Positions 60,801 through 64,000 of a stretch of DNA of 64,000 nucleotides are shown piece after piece. A program made the translations under genes and the position numbers. The notes below the pieces were generated by a model. The model saw only the letters and a list, made by a program, of their open reading frames with translations. It ran no database searches and was not told the DNA's origin. This stretch comes from Epiperipatus broadwayi (taxonomy: Eukaryota; Onychophora; Udeonychophora; Euonychophora; Peripatidae), in the NCBI GenBank assembly GCA_028023455.1, contig JAQFVV010006203.1, positions 14,484,348 to 14,548,347 on the forward strand, given 5' to 3'. Numbering within the stretch: position 1 is the first letter of the stretch; the number at the start of each line of letters is the position of its first letter.

Positions 60801-62040
60801 ACATTAAGTCTTGAGAAGGAGAAGGTTCACGAATTAATTGTTGGCTCCCAAAACAGTTATGTGATTAGTAAAGGTAATAAGAGTAACCTTAATACTAAGA
60901 AGTTTAATTCTAGGAAGTGACAGAGCTGGTCTACCATTCACAGACTTTGAACTCCAGAAACTGCCACTCTATCACTGCATCAAACCATGCAGGACTTTAC
61001 AGTAATCAAAATAGTTTATGGTATAAACAAATAAATAGCTGTTCAGAAAATTATGCAATGTTTAAATATTGGAGATGATAAGTTAAGGTTTTATTTGGGA
61101 ACCATTAAGTCTTAAGTCCTTCACCCTATCACTCGGTTAAATTAAATTGACATAAGTAGATGGACTACATGGCTTTATAGTGAATCTATATTTGTAATCT
61201 TTCCAATTATTTTGTATCAAACTAACTTTTAGGATCAGAAGCTTTTTTTGTAAATGGTTAATAAAATTTGGATCTTGTTACTTATTGATGCTTTACTTAT
61301 TTTATTTATTTTAGTGCCTTGGGAGTTTTAAGAAACATAACTGCTTATAAAAATTCTTATTTAATATCTGCAGATTTTCTGAAGATTTTTTATTTTCCAA
61401 TAATGCTATTCAGTCTGTAGAAAATAGAATGATTGGACTTTTACACCTCAAACCAATTGATAGATAAAGATAACTAATCACAATCTTTGAAGTTATATTA
61501 TAGTTTTTAGAGTAAGAGGAAAGAAAAGCTATGATAACAAGTCTAGTTGCTAATTGAAACTCTTTAGATAAACATATGATTTACTTCTTGATAGTTTTTT
61601 TAAAAATAGAATCTTAATGGAGTAAAGTAGATCTTTTAGGGCCATGGTCCCTAATTTTTTTCAATTGTGTCCACTTGGAATCCCATTTTCATAAATTGTC
61701 TTTTATATTAAAAACATATTTGAAATTAATGTAGTTGTTACTATTTCAAATTTATATATTGTAAGAGTAGATAAATAATCCAATAATAAAATTAAAAAGC
61801 AATCAAGGCACACACACACATATATATATATATTAAGATTTGTTTTTATCAATGCATCTTTCACTTTAACTCTATCAAATTGCAACTATCTATCAACACA
61901 AGTCAGAGTGCCCTCTCTCTCTCAATGCATTTTAAAACACCTGCTTCACTTTTCAAGTAAGACATAAAAACACATGTTATATTTTAGCTTTAATTAGACA
62001 TTTTTAGATAAACTTAATATATATACATAAGTTAATGAAA
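60801..62040. other. No recognisable gene
   Basis: 60945-61000 has a tRNA-like look on the minus strand (GATGCAGTGATAGAGTGGCA then GGAGTTCAAAGTC), possibly a SINE, but it could equally be a tail of the LINE before it. The remainder is AT-rich with CA/TA microsatellite at 61810-61832. Confidence 0.35.
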
Positions 62041-62050
62041 GTAATATTAA

Positions 62051-62078
62051 TAAAGAATAGATGGCCGTCTATTCTTTA
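62051..62078. repeat. Short perfect palindrome
   Basis: TAAAGAATAGA and TCTATTCTTTA form an 11-bp stem around a six-base TGGCCG loop. No poly-T run or gene next to it suggests a terminator. Confidence 0.7.
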
Positions 62079-62679
62079 AGTTTGTGATGTATTTGAATAT
62101 TCATTGATGATGTTGAAATCAGAGTGTAATAAATATACATCATTCCAATTTTAAATATGGCTTAAATCATTTAGAAATCTTATATATGTATATGTATTAT
62201 AAGACAAAGAATTTATCTTATTTTTAATGATCTGTAATATTAACACTAAGTTAATTTGTAAATATAATAATAAATATGTACAGTCTGATATAATATATGT
62301 GTGTGTAAATTAAATGGAAGTAACCAATTTCCATGAATCATTAGTATATAGTAGTTATACATCTATCTGATATATAAAATCTGCATTTTTCTGTTGTCTG
62401 ATTGGTGAATGTAATGTTTGTCTGATGTCACTTGTCAAATTCACAACCACTATGTTTATGCAAAGGAAGTAATTTCATTATTAAATAAAAACACTAGGAA
62501 AAAAAATCAGTATGAGTGGTTTTAATTACAGAAATGTCATATATATTTCATGATAATGATTCCCAGACAGCTGCAGAAACAGTCACAAATGCCAACTCAT
62601 AATTTGGGATTAAATCATTCACTCCATGCTTTCATCATCTGACAGTCCCCTAATATAGTTCAGATGAATGACATACTTA

Positions 62680-63260
62680 GCAATGTTTAAATTAAAAAAA
62701 AACATTTATAGTAAATCTTTAAAAAAAAACTGTTAAAGCAATCAATTAAAAAAATATTACAAATATTATATTTAATAAAAAAATATTACAAAAATGACTG
62801 GCAGTTTTTTATTCCAATATTATTAAACTGTGACTATTAATAAAGCTAAAAAAACTATTACAATTAGTCATGATGCTGTCGAAAAATCAGAAAAGAAAAT
62901 TAAATTTTTTATTCAGCGAGTGCTTCAGTAAATATATATATATGCACCGTCAAATATAACAAGTATATTTAAAAATGTAAATTTTAATTTAGCTTTAATA
63001 GAATTCAGAAATTTACTTATGTAATATTAAAATATTTTGTTTAATTTATATGAAATCTTTAAAAAAAATTGTTAAAGCAACTATTTATTACAAAACAATG
63101 GCGTGGAGTTTTGTATTCTACTATAATGATGGTCTTTCAGATCGGTGTTTCTCACATTTAAAATCTTTTATTTAATTTACATTAAATATTAAAAAAAATT
63201 GTTAAAGGAACCAATTAAAAAAAACCATGAGCCTTTACAAGGCTGGGTGTATCCGGCAAA
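62680..63260. repeat. Three diverged repeats in tandem arrangement
   Basis: Copies at about 62690-62830, 63040-63140 and 63165-63260 share AAATCTTTAAAAAAAA.TGTTA, AAGCAA(T/C) and a later TTACAAAA.A.TG.C segment. Unit spacing is uneven. The family is not recognised. Confidence 0.4.
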
Positions 63261-63464
63261 TATTAATAAAAAACATTTAAATGATGCATTTAAATGAATA
63301 TTAATTAACAATGTTGAAATTAAAGTGTGATCATATATATATATATGATTTTTAAGTAATTTAGACCATGTTTACAATCTGCTTAATGTATATGTATCGC
63401 ATTCTGATTCCAATATCACCAATAAATGTTCATTTAAAATAGGTAAATTTAATATTTATACATC

Positions 63465-63859
63465 TAAACACAAAAACTTATAAGTAAAGTTTAAAAGAGA
63501 AGTTATAAATAAATATAACAATAAGCTGAATGTTTTCAAGGATCCATGTCTCATAATCATAGCTTTCTTAAAAATATATAATAAAATATATGCAAAGATA
63601 TTTAAATTAGCATGTGTTACGTGGCCCATTTCTTCGATATATCAAAGCACAGTGTCTTTTCTATTTATAACATTAATATTTCCATTAATGTAGAATGCTT
63701 TTTTTAAAATTTAAATATCTTTGCATATATATATATTTATTATTATATATTTTTAAGAAAGCTATGATTATGAGGCATGGATCCTCAAAAACGTTCAGCT
63801 TATTATTATATTTATTTATAACTTCTCTTTTAAACTTTACTTATAAGTTTTTGTGTTTA
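63465..63859. repeat. Inverted repeat, arms about 145-150 bp
   Basis: 63465-63608 (TAAACACAAAAACTTATAAG ... GCAAAGATATTTAAATT) and 63708-63859 are inverted copies with few mismatches and small indels in a TA run. Landmarks in both are TTAAAAGAGAAGTTATAAAT and GGATCCATG/CATGGATCC. The spacer is about 100 bp. It can form a long hairpin and is probably a foldback element; its 61-residue ORF lies in an arm. Confidence 0.75.
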
Positions 63860-63910
63860 TTTATATATAACAGGAAGTAAACTATTTTATTTATACATCT
63901 ATAAATATAT

Positions 63911-64000
63911 ATATTTCATGCTGAACCAGCACTCATCAATTGGTCCAGATCATAATCTCCCACACATATATATAAACAGTTAATAAACAATTCAAAACAA
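63911..64000. repeat. Family C, arm fragment cut by the window end
   Basis: ATATATTTCATGCTGAACCA, GCACTCATCAATTGGTCCAG and ATCATAATCTCCCACACATA match the family C left arm. It continues beyond the window or breaks near 63980. Confidence 0.65.

Noticed and set aside
62051-62078. Terminator or microRNA hairpin
   Set aside because: The 11-bp stem is too short for a microRNA precursor and there is no adjacent gene or T run.
62340-62480. Possible Helitron start (TCTATCTGATATATAAAATC)
   Set aside because: No matching CTRR end with a hairpin and no coding remnant was found.

Overview
The window looks like AT-rich nuclear DNA from an invertebrate animal. Signs are spliced-exon signals, tRNA-derived retroposons, LINE, Penelope-like, hAT-like and TA-flanked transposon remnants, many TA/CA/TAA microsatellites, and one metazoan-type C2H2 zinc-finger exon. 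I see no operons, ribosome binding sites, CRISPR array or prokaryotic genes. A lophotrochozoan such as a mollusc would fit the transposon mix, but I cannot fix the taxon from sequence alone.

Only one intact-looking protein-coding exon stands out: a minus-strand exon at 31714-32559 with a good splice acceptor just upstream. It encodes four zinc fingers of the Snail/Scratch type, the last one C2HC, behind an N-terminal region that faintly resembles a methyl-CpG-binding fold. About 13 kb upstream of it, at 45.6-46.9 kb, is a zone clearly richer in CpG than its surroundings. It could hold a promoter or first exon, but nothing links the two directly.

Most of the rest is transposon debris. From left to right: a TIR element with a short acidic exon (0.2-1.1 kb); inverted-repeat families A, B, C and D scattered through 1.8-10 kb, 15.4 kb, 18-21.9 kb, 33-37 kb, 39 kb, 52 kb and 63.9 kb; a 1.94 kb hAT-like element with a perfect 8-bp target duplication (10.4-12.3 kb); a 1.06 kb TIR element with an 8-bp duplication and a spliced ORF (13.0-14.1 kb); a palindromic cluster at 24.5-24.9 kb; a LINE reverse-transcriptase tail (25.4-26.0 kb); a TIR element carrying a telomere-like 12-bp minisatellite (37.9-39.0 kb); an antisense RTE-like LINE (40.4-41.6 kb); a 266-bp hAT MITE (53.2 kb); a decayed endonuclease/RT LINE with a tRNA-Gly retroposon inserted in it (54.7-57.6 kb); a Penelope-like GIY-YIG tail (58.1-58.5 kb); an unrecognised broken ORF (58.7-59.9 kb); and an internally deleted L1-like LINE (60.3-60.8 kb).

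Family A elements are TA-flanked foldbacks with arms of over 200 bp. One copy (21.5-21.96 kb) keeps a perfect 106-bp inverted repeat and is inserted at the edge of a family C element. Family C elements have about 250-bp inverted arms whose outer ends look like tRNA B boxes. The strongest candidates for something not yet described are the zinc-finger architecture, the family C foldbacks and the telomere-like array inside a transposon.
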